Part shown: one piece after another, positions 34,181-42,210 of the stretch
Layout of the letters: every line of letters begins with the position of its first letter
Numbering within the stretch: the stretch's first letter is position 1
Assembly (NCBI RefSeq): GCF_000744785.1
Contig: NZ_JQMO01000002.1
Span: forward strand, 372,001-436,000
Origin: Kitasatospora azatica KCTC 9699
GTDB lineage: Bacteria; Actinomycetota; Actinomycetes; Streptomycetales; Streptomycetaceae
Length of the DNA: 64,000 nucleotides
Direction of reading: 5' to 3'
The notes under the pieces: generated by a model
The model's input: the letters and a program-made list of their open reading frames with translations, nothing else
Told to the model about the DNA's origin: nothing
The model's database searches: none
Translations under genes and position numbers: made by a program

Positions 34181-34966
34181 CTACGCGGTGTGCCCGGCGG
34201 GCTGCGTGGTGACGGCGGTGTCGTCGGTCTCGTCAGTCTCGTCGGTGCCGTCGGTCGCGTCGGTCTCGTCGGTGTCCTCAACGGTGCGGCGCGGGAAGCG
34301 CCCGGAGACGCCCCGCGAGACGGTGTAGCGCTGGATCACCGCGAGGATGATGTCGGCGGCCGCCGCCAGCAGGGCGACCAGCAGGGCGCCCGCGTTGCGC
34401 TCGGCGAAGTTCTGGCTGGCCTGGCCGTCGTAGACGAAGCGGCCCAGGCCGCCCAGGCCGAGGTAGGCGGCGACGGTGGCCGTCGCGATGACCTGGAGGG
34501 CGGCGCTGCGCAGGCCGGAGAAGATCAGCGGTAGCGCGTTGGGCAGTTCGACCCGGCGCACCACTTGGGCGCCGCGCATCCCCATGCCGGATGCGGCGTC
34601 GCGCACGGCCGCCGAGACGTTGTCGACGCCCGCGTAGGTGTTGGACAGGATCGGCGGGATCGCCAGCAGGACCAGCACGATCTCGGTGGGGATCAGATAG
34701 ACGGTGTCGCCGCGGTCGTGGATGTGCGGGGCCAGCATCACGTAGAGCAGGATCAGCAGGCCGACCACGGGCAGCGCGCGCACCGTGTTGGCCGTGGTGA
34801 CCAGCCATCGGCCGCGGCCCGTGTGTCCGATGAGCAGTCCGGCGGGCAACGCCAGCACGGTGGCGATCACCAGGGCGATCAGCGCGTACTGCAGGTGTGC
34901 CGCGAGCTGGTCGAAAACGCCGCCGGCGGCGGTCCAGTTCCCCGGATCGTTGAGCCACTCGATCAC
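34181..34966 (-). CDS. ABC transporter permease, OpuBB/ProW type (second)
   Basis: A 261-residue inner-membrane subunit with about six helices and the coupling loop DAASGMGMRGAQVVRRVELPNALPLIFSGLRSA, followed by TVAAYLGLGGLGRFVYDG. The GTG start overlaps the stop of the first permease (GTGA). The last 35 residues form an odd acidic tail of Thr/Asp/Glu repeats not normally present, encoded by a near-periodic GTC-rich stretch at about 34.20-34.28 kb. Works with the neighbouring permease as the translocation pore. Confidence 0.9.
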   Translation of the reverse strand: MIEWLNDPGNWTAAGGVFDQLAAHLQYALIALVIATVLALPAGLLIGHTGRGRWLVTTANTVRALPVVGLLILLYVMLAPHIHDRGDTVYLIPTEIVLVLLAIPPILSNTYAGVDNVSAAVRDAASGMGMRGAQVVRRVELPNALPLIFSGLRSAALQVIATATVAAYLGLGGLGRFVYDGQASQNFAERNAGALLVALLAAAADIILAVIQRYTVSRGVSGRFPRRTVEDTDETDATDGTDETDETDDTAVTTQPAGHTA

Positions 34967-35655
34967 GAGGCCACCGCCCTGCGCCAAGGGGTGGTCAGCC
35001 AGTTGATGCCGACGACGAGCAGGTCCAGGACCAGCGCCAGCAGCACGCACAGCACGATGCCGAGCGTGATCGGCGGGTAGTAGGGGCTGCCGACCGAGAG
35101 CTGGAAGCCGTTGGTGAACAGCTCGCCGAGCTCCGGGACGCCGATGGTGCCGGCGACGGCCACGAGGCTGACGTTGGCGACCACGGCGACTCGGACACCG
35201 GAGGCGATGACCGGGACCGCGAGCGGCAGCTCCACCTTCAGCAGCCGTTGACGGCGGGTCAGGCCCATCGCGGTCGCGGCCTGCACGACGTCCTCCGGTA
35301 CGGCCCCGAGGCCGTCGGCCACGACGCGGACCAGCAGGGCCAGCGTGTAGACGGTGAGCGCGACCGCCACGTTGATCGGGTCCAGGATCTGGGTGCCGAT
35401 GAGGTTCGGCATGGAGACGAACAGCGCGATCGACGGGATGGTGTAGAGCAGGCCCGCGGCGGTGATCAGGGGCGGGTAGGCCCACTTGTGGCGGTGGGCG
35501 AGCCAGCCCAGCGGGAGGGCGATCAGCAGGCCCAGCACGACCGGGAGCGCGGAGAGCCAGGCGTGGTAGCCGAGCCAGTCCAGTACGTCGCTCCGGTGGT
35601 CGCGGAAGTACCCGAACATGCCCAGCGGCGAGGAGTCGACAGCGAGCACGGTCAT
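34963..35655 (-). CDS. ABC transporter permease, OpuBB/ProW type (first)
   Basis: A 230-residue permease with five or six hydrophobic helices and the motif AATAMGLTRRQRLLKVELPLAVPVIASGVRVA contacting the ATPase, plus TIGVPELGELFTNGF. Start ATG overlaps the ATPase stop by one base (TGATG), so the four transporter genes are tightly coupled. The two permeases are dissimilar enough to form a heterodimer, the usual arrangement in osmoprotectant-type importers. Confidence 0.9.
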   Translation of the reverse strand: MTVLAVDSSPLGMFGYFRDHRSDVLDWLGYHAWLSALPVVLGLLIALPLGWLAHRHKWAYPPLITAAGLLYTIPSIALFVSMPNLIGTQILDPINVAVALTVYTLALLVRVVADGLGAVPEDVVQAATAMGLTRRQRLLKVELPLAVPVIASGVRVAVVANVSLVAVAGTIGVPELGELFTNGFQLSVGSPYYPPITLGIVLCVLLALVLDLLVVGINWLTTPWRRAVAS

Positions 35656-36806
35656 CAGCCGACCCCTGTCCCGGCGGCGTCGTGCGCCCGCTGTTCACGA
35701 ACAGCGGTGCGCTGCTGCTCGATCCGGGCGAGCACCTCCGAGGCGGTGACCGTGCCGAGCAGTCGGCCCGAATCGTCGACGACGACGCCGCGGCCGCTGG
35801 GGGCGGAAAGCGCGGCGTCCAGCGCCTCGCGCAGCGTGGCCCGCTCGGTGGCGAGCGTGCCGCCGAGGTTGAGCTGCTGCGAGGTCACCTGCCCGGAACG
35901 GGCCTCGTCGGCGAGCCGGTCGGTGTGGAGCCAGCCCTGCGGTCGGTCCTCGGCGTCGGTGACCAGCACCCAGCCGTCCTCGGCACGGTCCTCGACCTGG
36001 CTGAGGACGGTGCCGAGCCGGACCGCCTCCTCTCGGCGGATCGGCAGGCTGCCGGCGGCTGTGAAGCCGAGGGCGCGGTAGCCGCGGTCGCGGCCGACGA
36101 AGCCGGCCACGAAGGCGTCGGCCGGGTCGGAGAGCAGCTCGGCGGGCGGTGCGAGCTGGGCGAGTCGGCCGCCGACCTGGAGCACCGCGACCTTGTCGCC
36201 GAGCTTGATGGCCTCGTCGATGTCGTGCGTGACGAACACGATCGTCTTGCCCAGCTCGCTCTGCAGGCGCAGGAACTCGTTCTGCAACTGCTCGCGCACC
36301 ACCGGGTCGACGGCGCTGAACGGCTCGTCCATCAGCATCACCGGAGGGTCGGCGGCCAGTGCCCGGGCGACGCCGACGCGCTGCTGCTGGCCGCCGGAGA
36401 GCTGGGCGGGGTAGCGCTTGGCGAAGTGCGCCGGCAGCCCGACGCGTTCCAGCAGCTCGTGGGCGCGGGCGCGGGCCCGCTTCTTGTCCTGGCCGAGCAG
36501 CTCCGGCACGGTGGTGATGTTGTCGAGGATGGTGCGGTGCGGGAAGAGTCCGGCGTGCTGGATGACGTAGCCGATGCCGCGGCGCAGTTCGTGCGCGGGG
36601 ACGGTGGAGGTGTCGCGGTCGTCGAGCCAGATGCGGCCGCTGGTGGGCTCGATCATCCGGTTGATCATGCGCAGGCTGGTGGTCTTGCCACAGCCCGACG
36701 GTCCGACGAAGACCGTGATCTCGCCGGAGGACGCGACCAGGTCGAGCCCGTCCACCGCGACCGTGCCGTCCGGGTACTTCTTGGTCACCGATTCGAATCG
36801 AATCAC
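35655..36806 (-). CDS. ABC transporter ATPase of the quaternary-amine type with CBS domains
   Basis: A 383-residue ATPase: Walker [19 protein letters not shown] (about 34-50), Q-loop, signature [15 protein letters not shown], Walker [14 protein letters not shown] and the H-loop FVTHD. The C-terminal third holds a pair of CBS domains ([38 protein letters not shown]), as in OpuAA/OpuCA ATPases, where they sense ionic strength. GTG start at 36806. It heads the transporter operon directly behind an IclR gene. Substrate class: betaines, choline or related onium compounds. Confidence 0.9.
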   Translation of the reverse strand: MIRFESVTKKYPDGTVAVDGLDLVASSGEITVFVGPSGCGKTTSLRMINRMIEPTSGRIWLDDRDTSTVPAHELRRGIGYVIQHAGLFPHRTILDNITTVPELLGQDKKRARARAHELLERVGLPAHFAKRYPAQLSGGQQQRVGVARALAADPPVMLMDEPFSAVDPVVREQLQNEFLRLQSELGKTIVFVTHDIDEAIKLGDKVAVLQVGGRLAQLAPPAELLSDPADAFVAGFVGRDRGYRALGFTAAGSLPIRREEAVRLGTVLSQVEDRAEDGWVLVTDAEDRPQGWLHTDRLADEARSGQVTSQQLNLGGTLATERATLREALDAALSAPSGRGVVVDDSGRLLGTVTASEVLARIEQQRTAVREQRAHDAAGTGVG

Positions 36807-36868
36807 GAGGAGTTCACCTCTTCCGTTTGTTGTTCCGACTAGGGGCCGTTTTCCGCTTGCTGTTCCGT

Positions 36869-37552
36869 TCAGGGGCCGGTGACGCCGAGTTGCTCGGAGA
36901 TCGCGTCGGCCTCGTGGCGGACGATCCGGCCGTAGGCGTGCATCACGTCGTCGTCGAGGCGGTGGCTGGGACCGAGCAGGCTGAGGGCCCCGCCGATCCC
37001 GCCGGGCTGGCGGATCGGCGCGGCGATCGCGGTGACATCGGGCTCCATCCGGTCGCGCTGCGCGACGTATCCTTCCGGCGGGGTCAGTCCGCTCAGCGCC
37101 AGACCGACTGCGAGGCCCTTCAGTGGCACCGCCCGGCCGACCCAGCTGGTGTGCCGGATCGAGTGCGTGCCTTCGACCACGGCGACGTAGATCGCGGTGT
37201 CGCCGGGGCCGGCCATGCTGAGGTAGGCCGACTCGCCGGTGGCCGCGACGATCCGCCGCAGCGCCGGTTCGGCGAGTCGGACCAGCGACTGCCGGCCCAG
37301 CGCCGCCGCACCAAGCTGGATGAGGCGCGGGCCCGGACAGAACGCGCCGTCCGCGTCGCGGGCGACGAACCCGGACCCCTCCAGGCTGCGCAGCAGCCGC
37401 AGCGCGGTGCTGGCCGGCAGGTGAGCGCGACGGGCGCACTCGGAGAGGGTGATCTCGCCCTCCGCGCAGACCTCGCCCAGCAGGCCGAGCGCACGGTCGA
37501 CGGTCCGCGTGGAGGAGGGGGTGGCCGGGCCGGGGAGTGCGCGGCCGTCCAT
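36869..37552 (-). CDS. IclR-family regulator
   Basis: A 227-residue regulator. The N-terminal winged helix is TVDRALGLLGEVCAEGEITLSECARRAHLPASTALRLLRSLEGSGFV in consecutive pieces, and the effector domain includes ESAYLSMAGPGDTAIYVAVVEG and VPLKGLAVGLALSG. The ATG at 37552 is chosen from the position of the domain; an in-frame GTG at 37591 is possible. It lies between the transporter operon (same strand, 62 bp) and the divergent lyase gene, so it probably regulates both in response to a catabolite. Confidence 0.85.
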   Translation of the reverse strand: MDGRALPGPATPSSTRTVDRALGLLGEVCAEGEITLSECARRAHLPASTALRLLRSLEGSGFVARDADGAFCPGPRLIQLGAAALGRQSLVRLAEPALRRIVAATGESAYLSMAGPGDTAIYVAVVEGTHSIRHTSWVGRAVPLKGLAVGLALSGLTPPEGYVAQRDRMEPDVTAIAAPIRQPGGIGGALSLLGPSHRLDDDVMHAYGRIVRHEADAISEQLGVTGP

Positions 37553-37765
37553 GACCGATGGATCATCAACTTCCTTGTGGTGCTGCTTCACTCGCGCGCC
37601 CCCCAATGGAATTTCACCAGATGGAACACCCTTGCCATTGGCCGGTACAGTGGCACACTGGTCGCCGGCGCGAAACCCCTTCTGTCGAAAATCTCGCGAG
37701 GGAAACACAGCCTTAACAGTCAGCTGATTCATTCGACGCGCAACACCCTTTCGACCGGAGGTGCC

Positions 37766-39148
37766 GTGCTCATCGACGGAAGCCCGCTCCCACCGTCCGC
37801 CGTCGCAGCCATCGCGGCCCGTACGGAATCCGTCGAGCTGTCCGACTCCGCACGGACCCGGGCGGCGCAGTCGAACGCCTACGCCGAGCAGGTGAGCAAG
37901 GAGCGGCATGTGTACGGCCGTTCGACCGGCGTCGGGGCGAACCGGCAGGTCCCGGTGGCTGACCCGGAAGCCTTCGCTCACGCCCTGCTGCGCAGCCATG
38001 CGAGCGCCGCCGGGCCCGAGCGCAGCCCGGAGCGGATACGCGCGATGCTCGCCGTGCGGCTCAACCAGCTCGCCGCCGGAGGCAGCGGCGTGACCCCGGA
38101 ACTGCTTGACCGGCTGGCTGCGATGCTCGTCGCCGACGCCCTGCCACCGGTTCGCGAGTACGGCAGCATCGGCACCGCCGACCTGTCCGCACTGGCCCGC
38201 ACCGCGCTCGCACTGATGGGGGAACTGCCCACCTCGGCACCGCTGCCCGCGACCCTCCCCTTCGGGCCGCACGACGCGCTGCCGTTTCTGAGCAGCAACG
38301 CGGCCACCATCGGCGACGCCGCCCTCGCCCACGAGGCGCTGCACCGGCTGGCGCGCGCGGCCCTGCAGGTCGCGGCGCTGAGCTTCACGGCGGTCGACGG
38401 AAACCCGGAGGCGTTCGCCCCGGCCGCAGCGGCGGCCACCCCGTTCCCCGGCGCTCGTGAAGTGTGCCGGGTCCTCGGCGAGTTGCTTCCGTACCCGGCC
38501 CTGCCCGCCCGCATCCAGGACCCCTTCGGGCTGCGCGCCCTACCGCAGGTCCACGGCGCCTACCTCGACGCGCTCGACCGGCTCGGCAAGGTGACCTCGC
38601 GCTACACCGCCGCACCGGCGGAGAATCCCGTCCTTCTCCCCGACATCGGCGTCGCCCACCACGGCGGATTCCATGCGGCCTACCTGGTGCAGGCCCTGGA
38701 CGCGACCGTGTCCGCGGCGGCCCAGTCGGCTCAGCTGGCCCTGGCCCGCTTGGCGATGCTCGTCGAGCCGGCCTACACCGGGCTCGAACCCTTCCTCAGC
38801 GATGGCACGCCCGCCGCCTCCGGCGTCATGGTCGCGGAGTACATCGGCGCCTCCGCGCTGGCGGCGCTGCGCTCCCTGGCCACGCCCGCTGCCATCCAGT
38901 CGGTGACGATCTCCCGCGGCGTCGAGGAGGACGCGAGCTTCGCCTCGCTCGCCGCGAAGCAGGCGTTGGACGCGGTCTCGCCCTACCGGATCGTGCTGGC
39001 CTGTGAACTGCTGGCGGCGGTCCGCGCGTTGCGGCTCAGGGGTGTCGAGCCGGCGGGGCCGGTGGGCAAGCTGCCCGACAATTCGGCCGACCGGGACCTG
39101 ACCGAGGACATCGACCAGGCGTGCGAACTGCTTGACGAACTCGCCTGA
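37766..39148 (+). CDS. Histidine/aromatic amino acid lyase-like protein lacking the MIO triad
   Basis: A 460-residue protein of the HAL/PAL fold (HAL is about 510). The family frame is clear: YGRSTGVGANR near the N-terminus, QDPFGLRALPQVHGAYLDAL, GGFHAAYLVQALD and EEDASFASLAAKQALDAV. The segment that should read GSVGASGDLAPLA, whose Ala-Ser-Gly cyclises to the MIO electrophile, reads GSIGTADLSALA, one residue shorter. The Tyr of QDPYSLR is Phe. A classical ammonia-lyase reaction is therefore unlikely; an MIO-independent elimination (as in ergothionase) or a non-catalytic role is possible. Divergent from IclR and a betaine-type transporter. Confidence 0.8.
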   Translation: MLIDGSPLPPSAVAAIAARTESVELSDSARTRAAQSNAYAEQVSKERHVYGRSTGVGANRQVPVADPEAFAHALLRSHASAAGPERSPERIRAMLAVRLNQLAAGGSGVTPELLDRLAAMLVADALPPVREYGSIGTADLSALARTALALMGELPTSAPLPATLPFGPHDALPFLSSNAATIGDAALAHEALHRLARAALQVAALSFTAVDGNPEAFAPAAAAATPFPGAREVCRVLGELLPYPALPARIQDPFGLRALPQVHGAYLDALDRLGKVTSRYTAAPAENPVLLPDIGVAHHGGFHAAYLVQALDATVSAAAQSAQLALARLAMLVEPAYTGLEPFLSDGTPAASGVMVAEYIGASALAALRSLATPAAIQSVTISRGVEEDASFASLAAKQALDAVSPYRIVLACELLAAVRALRLRGVEPAGPVGKLPDNSADRDLTEDIDQACELLDELA

Positions 39149-39170
39149 CGCACCGCCGGGTCACGGTGCG
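39149..39170. terminator. Hairpin between the lyase-like and LacI genes
   Basis: CGCACCG pairs with CGGTGCG over an eight-base loop immediately after the lyase-like stop codon and 15 bp before the stop of the convergent LacI gene. A likely bidirectional terminator. Confidence 0.6.
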
Positions 39171-39185
39171 GCCCGCAACAACGGT

Positions 39186-40244
39186 TCAGCGAGCGGTCCG
39201 CCGCGCGGCGGTTCGCTGCCTCGCGGTCCGCTGCGTGGTGGCCCGCACTGCGGCGAGCGAGCCCCGTAGCTGGACCGTCGGCTGCAGCACCTTGCGGCGG
39301 CTGCGCTTCCCCTCCTCGATGGCCTTGACGGTGCGTTCGACCACCAGGTCGATCAGCTGCTCCACCGGCCACCTGTAACTGGACAGCGGCGGCGTCAGCA
39401 GCCGTGACAAGGGGTGATCGTCGAAGCCGAGCACGGAGACGTCATCCGGCACCGTGAGGCCGAGCTCGCGCGCGGCCGCGTACACGCCGTAGGCCATCGA
39501 GTCGGCCAGGCAGAGGAAGGCAGTGGGCGGGTTCGCGGCGGTGAGCACCGCTCGGGCCACGGCTGTCGCGCCGTCCAGGTCGTGCGGCGAAGCGTACAAG
39601 GTGACGTCCAGCCCCAGTTCGCGCCCCGTACGGTGGACCACGGCCTCGGCGGGGCGGTCCGGAGTGCTCGGCAGGCCCGGCGTCACGACCGCGATCGCGC
39701 GGTGACCGGCGTCGGCAAGCCGGTGCAGCGCGTCGGTGACCCCGGCCTCGTTGTCGAAGACCACCTCGGCCGACGTGGCCGCCCCGGGCAGCCCGTCGCC
39801 GATGGAGATCAGGATCGTCTGCCGGGCCACGTCCCGCCAGTGCTCGGCGGTCGGGTCGACGGGCAGCACGATCAGCGCGTCCACCCGCTGGGCCGTCAGC
39901 TGCGAGGCGAGGCCGGCCTCCAGCGCGGGGTCGTTGGAGGCGTCGACGATGAGTGCGTGCCGGCCCGCCTCGAGCAGCTTGCGGCCGAGTGCGGTCGCCA
40001 GCCCCTGCTGCCACACGTCCGTGAGCGAGCCGCAGAGCACGCCGACGTTGTCGGTCCGGCCCGAGGCCAGGGCCCGCGCGATCGGGTCGGCCTGGTAGCC
40101 CAGGCGTGCCGCCGCCTCGCGCACGCGCTCCTGCGTCCCCAATGGGACCTGGAGCCCTCGAAGCGCGTAGGACACTGCGGCGGCGGAGAGTCCGGTCTCC
40201 TGCGCGATATCGCGCAGGGTGACGCGTCTCTGACGATCTGGCAC
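39186..40244 (-). CDS. LacI-family regulator
   Basis: A 352-residue repressor. The HTH is VTLRDIAQETGLSAAAVSYALRG, followed by RVREAAARLGYQADPIARAL with the hinge helix. The effector domain is of periplasmic-binding type (VGVLCGSLTDVWQQGLATAL, DALIVLPVDPT, DVSVLGFDDHPLSRLLTPPL). GTG at 40244 is preferred to TTG at 40250, both in frame. The C-terminus ends in a basic Arg/Thr/Ala-rich tail. It is convergent with the lyase-like gene and divergent from the amidohydrolase-cupin pair, its probable target. Confidence 0.9.
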   Translation of the reverse strand: MPDRQRRVTLRDIAQETGLSAAAVSYALRGLQVPLGTQERVREAAARLGYQADPIARALASGRTDNVGVLCGSLTDVWQQGLATALGRKLLEAGRHALIVDASNDPALEAGLASQLTAQRVDALIVLPVDPTAEHWRDVARQTILISIGDGLPGAATSAEVVFDNEAGVTDALHRLADAGHRAIAVVTPGLPSTPDRPAEAVVHRTGRELGLDVTLYASPHDLDGATAVARAVLTAANPPTAFLCLADSMAYGVYAAARELGLTVPDDVSVLGFDDHPLSRLLTPPLSSYRWPVEQLIDLVVERTVKAIEEGKRSRRKVLQPTVQLRGSLAAVRATTQRTARQRTAARRTAR

Positions 40245-40353
40245 ACCCAAAGTCTATCTCCGCCCACGCCACCGGCACTTGACCGGTTCCAGGTTAAGCG
40301 GTTCACTGATGCGCATCAGTGGACATCGCCAGCGCGCTGCGATGGGAGGCGGC

Positions 40354-41418
40354 ATGTTCCACGGCGGCTGCACCGACGTGCACCAGCACCTGTGGCCGGC
40401 TGCGTTCGTCGAGCAACTGCGTTTGCGTCGTCGCCGGCCCCTGCTCGACGGCTGGACCCTGCACCTGCCCGGCGAGCCACCCCACGAGATCCGGCCCGAG
40501 CACCACGATCCGGTTCGGCGGGCCGGGCTCGACCCGGACGTGCAGCGGATCGCGGTCTCGCTCTCCAGCCCGCTCGGCATCGAGCACCTGCCGCCCGACG
40601 AGGCCGCGCCCCTGCTGGATGCCTGGCACGCCGGCGTCCAGGAGCTGCCGGCGCCCTTCGTCGGCTGGGCCTCGCCCCAGCTCGCCGAGCCGGACCTGGA
40701 CGGCCTCTCGAGGCTGCTAGTGCCGCGTCAGGCAACCTTCGCCCCGTCGCGACCCCCGGCACACACTCTCGCCGCACCGGCCGAAAGCCCCAGTACGCCC
40801 AGTACGAGGACTTCCGGCCGGCACGCCGAGAGCACGCACCGGACGCCGCTCCTTGACGGGCAAAAGTTGCCTGACGCGGCACTAACCGGCGGTCTGATCG
40901 GCCTGCAGGTCCCGGCGACGGCCCTGCGGACACCGCAGGCGCTAAAACGCCTCGCTCCGCTGCTCGCGGTCGCAGAGGCAGCGGACCGGCCAGTACTCGT
41001 CCACCCGGGCCCGGAACCCGCCACCGACGCCGAGCTGCCCGCGTGGTGGCCCGCGGTGGTCGGCTACGTCGGCCAGCTGCAGGCCGCCTGGTGGTCCTGG
41101 CACACCGCCGGGCGGGCGCTGCTGCCACGTCTGCGGATCTGCTTCGTGGCAGCGGCCGGCCTCGCGCCCGTCCACCACGAACGCTTCACCGCGCGCGGCG
41201 GCGGCCCACTCGTCCTGGACCCCCGGGTCTTCGTCGACACATCGTCCTACGGGCGCCAGGCACTGGACAGCGTGGTCCGCGTGCTCGGCATCGACGCCCT
41301 CGTCCTCGGCAGCGACCGCCCCTACGCCGCCCCGACCGACCCCGGCCTCGGCGCCGCAGCGGCCCACGCCGTCCGGGTCGCCAACCCACGCCACCTGCTC
41401 GAAGGAGTCCGACCGTGA
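40354..41418 (+). CDS. Amidohydrolase-2-type hydrolase with in-frame 55-codon transposon insert
   Basis: A 354-residue protein that begins TDVHQHLWPAAFVEQL, the HxH metal motif of PF04909-type amidohydrolases, with later PVLVHPGPEP, LRICFVAAAGLAPVHHERF and LVLGSDRPYAAP, the expected His and Asp ligands. Codons for about 55 residues in the middle (VPRQATFAPS to LPDAAL) are a MITE; removing it restores LSRLL-TGGLIG and a protein of about 300 residues, a usual size. GGGAGG precedes the ATG. The stop overlaps the GTG of the cupin gene. Whether the enzyme tolerates the insert is unknown. Confidence 0.8.
   Translation: MFHGGCTDVHQHLWPAAFVEQLRLRRRRPLLDGWTLHLPGEPPHEIRPEHHDPVRRAGLDPDVQRIAVSLSSPLGIEHLPPDEAAPLLDAWHAGVQELPAPFVGWASPQLAEPDLDGLSRLLVPRQATFAPSRPPAHTLAAPAESPSTPSTRTSGRHAESTHRTPLLDGQKLPDAALTGGLIGLQVPATALRTPQALKRLAPLLAVAEAADRPVLVHPGPEPATDAELPAWWPAVVGYVGQLQAAWWSWHTAGRALLPRLRICFVAAAGLAPVHHERFTARGGGPLVLDPRVFVDTSSYGRQALDSVVRVLGIDALVLGSDRPYAAPTDPGLGAAAAHAVRVANPRHLLEGVRP
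40718..40884. mobile_element. MITE-like element inserted in the amidohydrolase gene
   Basis: The ends are perfect inverted repeats of GTGCCGCGTCAGGCAAC, extending with two mismatches and one gap to about 28 bp. They are flanked by TA on both sides, the expected target duplication. The element itself is 163 bp (40720-40882); with the duplicated TA it adds 165 bp, exactly 55 codons, so the host frame stays open. It is too short to encode a transposase. Confidence 0.85.
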
Positions 41419-41996
41419 CCACCACGCCGCAGCCCGTCAACTCTGCCGAAGCCCCCGCCCGCGACGCCGAACTCTGGCGCGAGGTGCGCCCCTCGGTCAC
41501 CCTCGACTCCCTGCCCGGACGCGACCTCGACAAGCGGGAGCTGCTGGACCTGGCCTCAGCCATCGCCGCGGACCCCGGGCTCTGGCACGAGCACGTCGCC
41601 TTCGACGATGACAAGCGCCACTACGTCTCCCTCCACCGCGACGCGCACGTCGACGTTTGGGTGCTGTGCTGGACGCCGCAGAATGACACTGGCTGGCATG
41701 ACCACGACATTTCCTCCGGCGCGGTAGCCGTGGCCGAGGGCACGCTTGTCGAGCACAACCTCGCCGTCGGCGCCCCCAGCCTGGCCACCGACGTCCCGGC
41801 CGGCCAGGTCTTCTCCTTCGGCCCCGACCACATCCACCGGCTCACCGGACGCGACGCCGGCAGCGTCTCCGTCCACGCCTACTCGCCGCCGCTGTGGCGC
41901 ATGGGGCAGTACGCCGTCAGCAGCACCGGCATCCTGCGCCGTACCTCCGTCTCCTACGCCGACGAACTGCGCCCGCTCGACGACATGGTCGACTAG
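41415..41996 (+). CDS. Cysteine/thiol dioxygenase-like cupin
   Basis: A 193-residue cupin of the cysteine dioxygenase type I family: WVLCWTPQNDTGWHDHDISSGAVAVAEG carries the iron-binding His-x-His, and FSFGPDHIHRLTG the third His. Members add O2 to the sulfur of cysteine or 3-mercaptopropionate. GTG start overlaps the amidohydrolase stop (GTGA), so the two are coupled. The stop codon TAG is formed where an IS remnant begins (TA target plus first G of the element), so the natural C-terminus may have been a little longer. Confidence 0.85.
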   Translation: MTTTPQPVNSAEAPARDAELWREVRPSVTLDSLPGRDLDKRELLDLASAIAADPGLWHEHVAFDDDKRHYVSLHRDAHVDVWVLCWTPQNDTGWHDHDISSGAVAVAEGTLVEHNLAVGAPSLATDVPAGQVFSFGPDHIHRLTGRDAGSVSVHAYSPPLWRMGQYAVSSTGILRRTSVSYADELRPLDDMVD

Positions 41997-42210
41997 TGCC
42001 GTGTCCCGGTAACGGGCAACCCGCCCGCGTTCGGATCAAAAGCGGGCCGCTCTGCGATGTCTTGATCATTCTGACTTCATGGCCCTCGACCCTGACCCCG
42101 CGCTGCCGCGAACGCCTCCGCCAGTGCCGAGCCCTGGTAGGCGGTGTCCGCCCAGACCAGTTCACTCGTGTGACCGTTGGAGCGGACCTCGGTGGGGCAC
42201 GGTGTTGCGG
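41994..42210 (-). mobile_element. IS5-like insertion sequence remnant
   Basis: It starts at a TA with GTGCCGTGTCCCGGTAACG, similar over its first bases to the ends of the MITE 1.1 kb upstream. The minus strand encodes only the last part of a transposase (42077 to about 42195: ELVWADTAYQGSALAEAFAA), the DDE C-terminal region of IS5-family enzymes. The rest, and the opposite end, are missing; the sequence changes directly into the 226-residue protein gene at about 42211. Confidence 0.7.

Noticed and set aside
36827..37765. N-terminal extension of the lyase-like protein by more than 300 codons
   Set aside because: This part is antisense to the IclR gene; GTG at 37766 with GGAGG upstream starts exactly at the family N-terminus.
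40718..40884. Inverted repeat read as a terminator or attenuator inside the amidohydrolase gene
   Set aside because: The arms are 130 bp apart, flanked by duplicated TA, and the protein is continuous through them, which fits a MITE.
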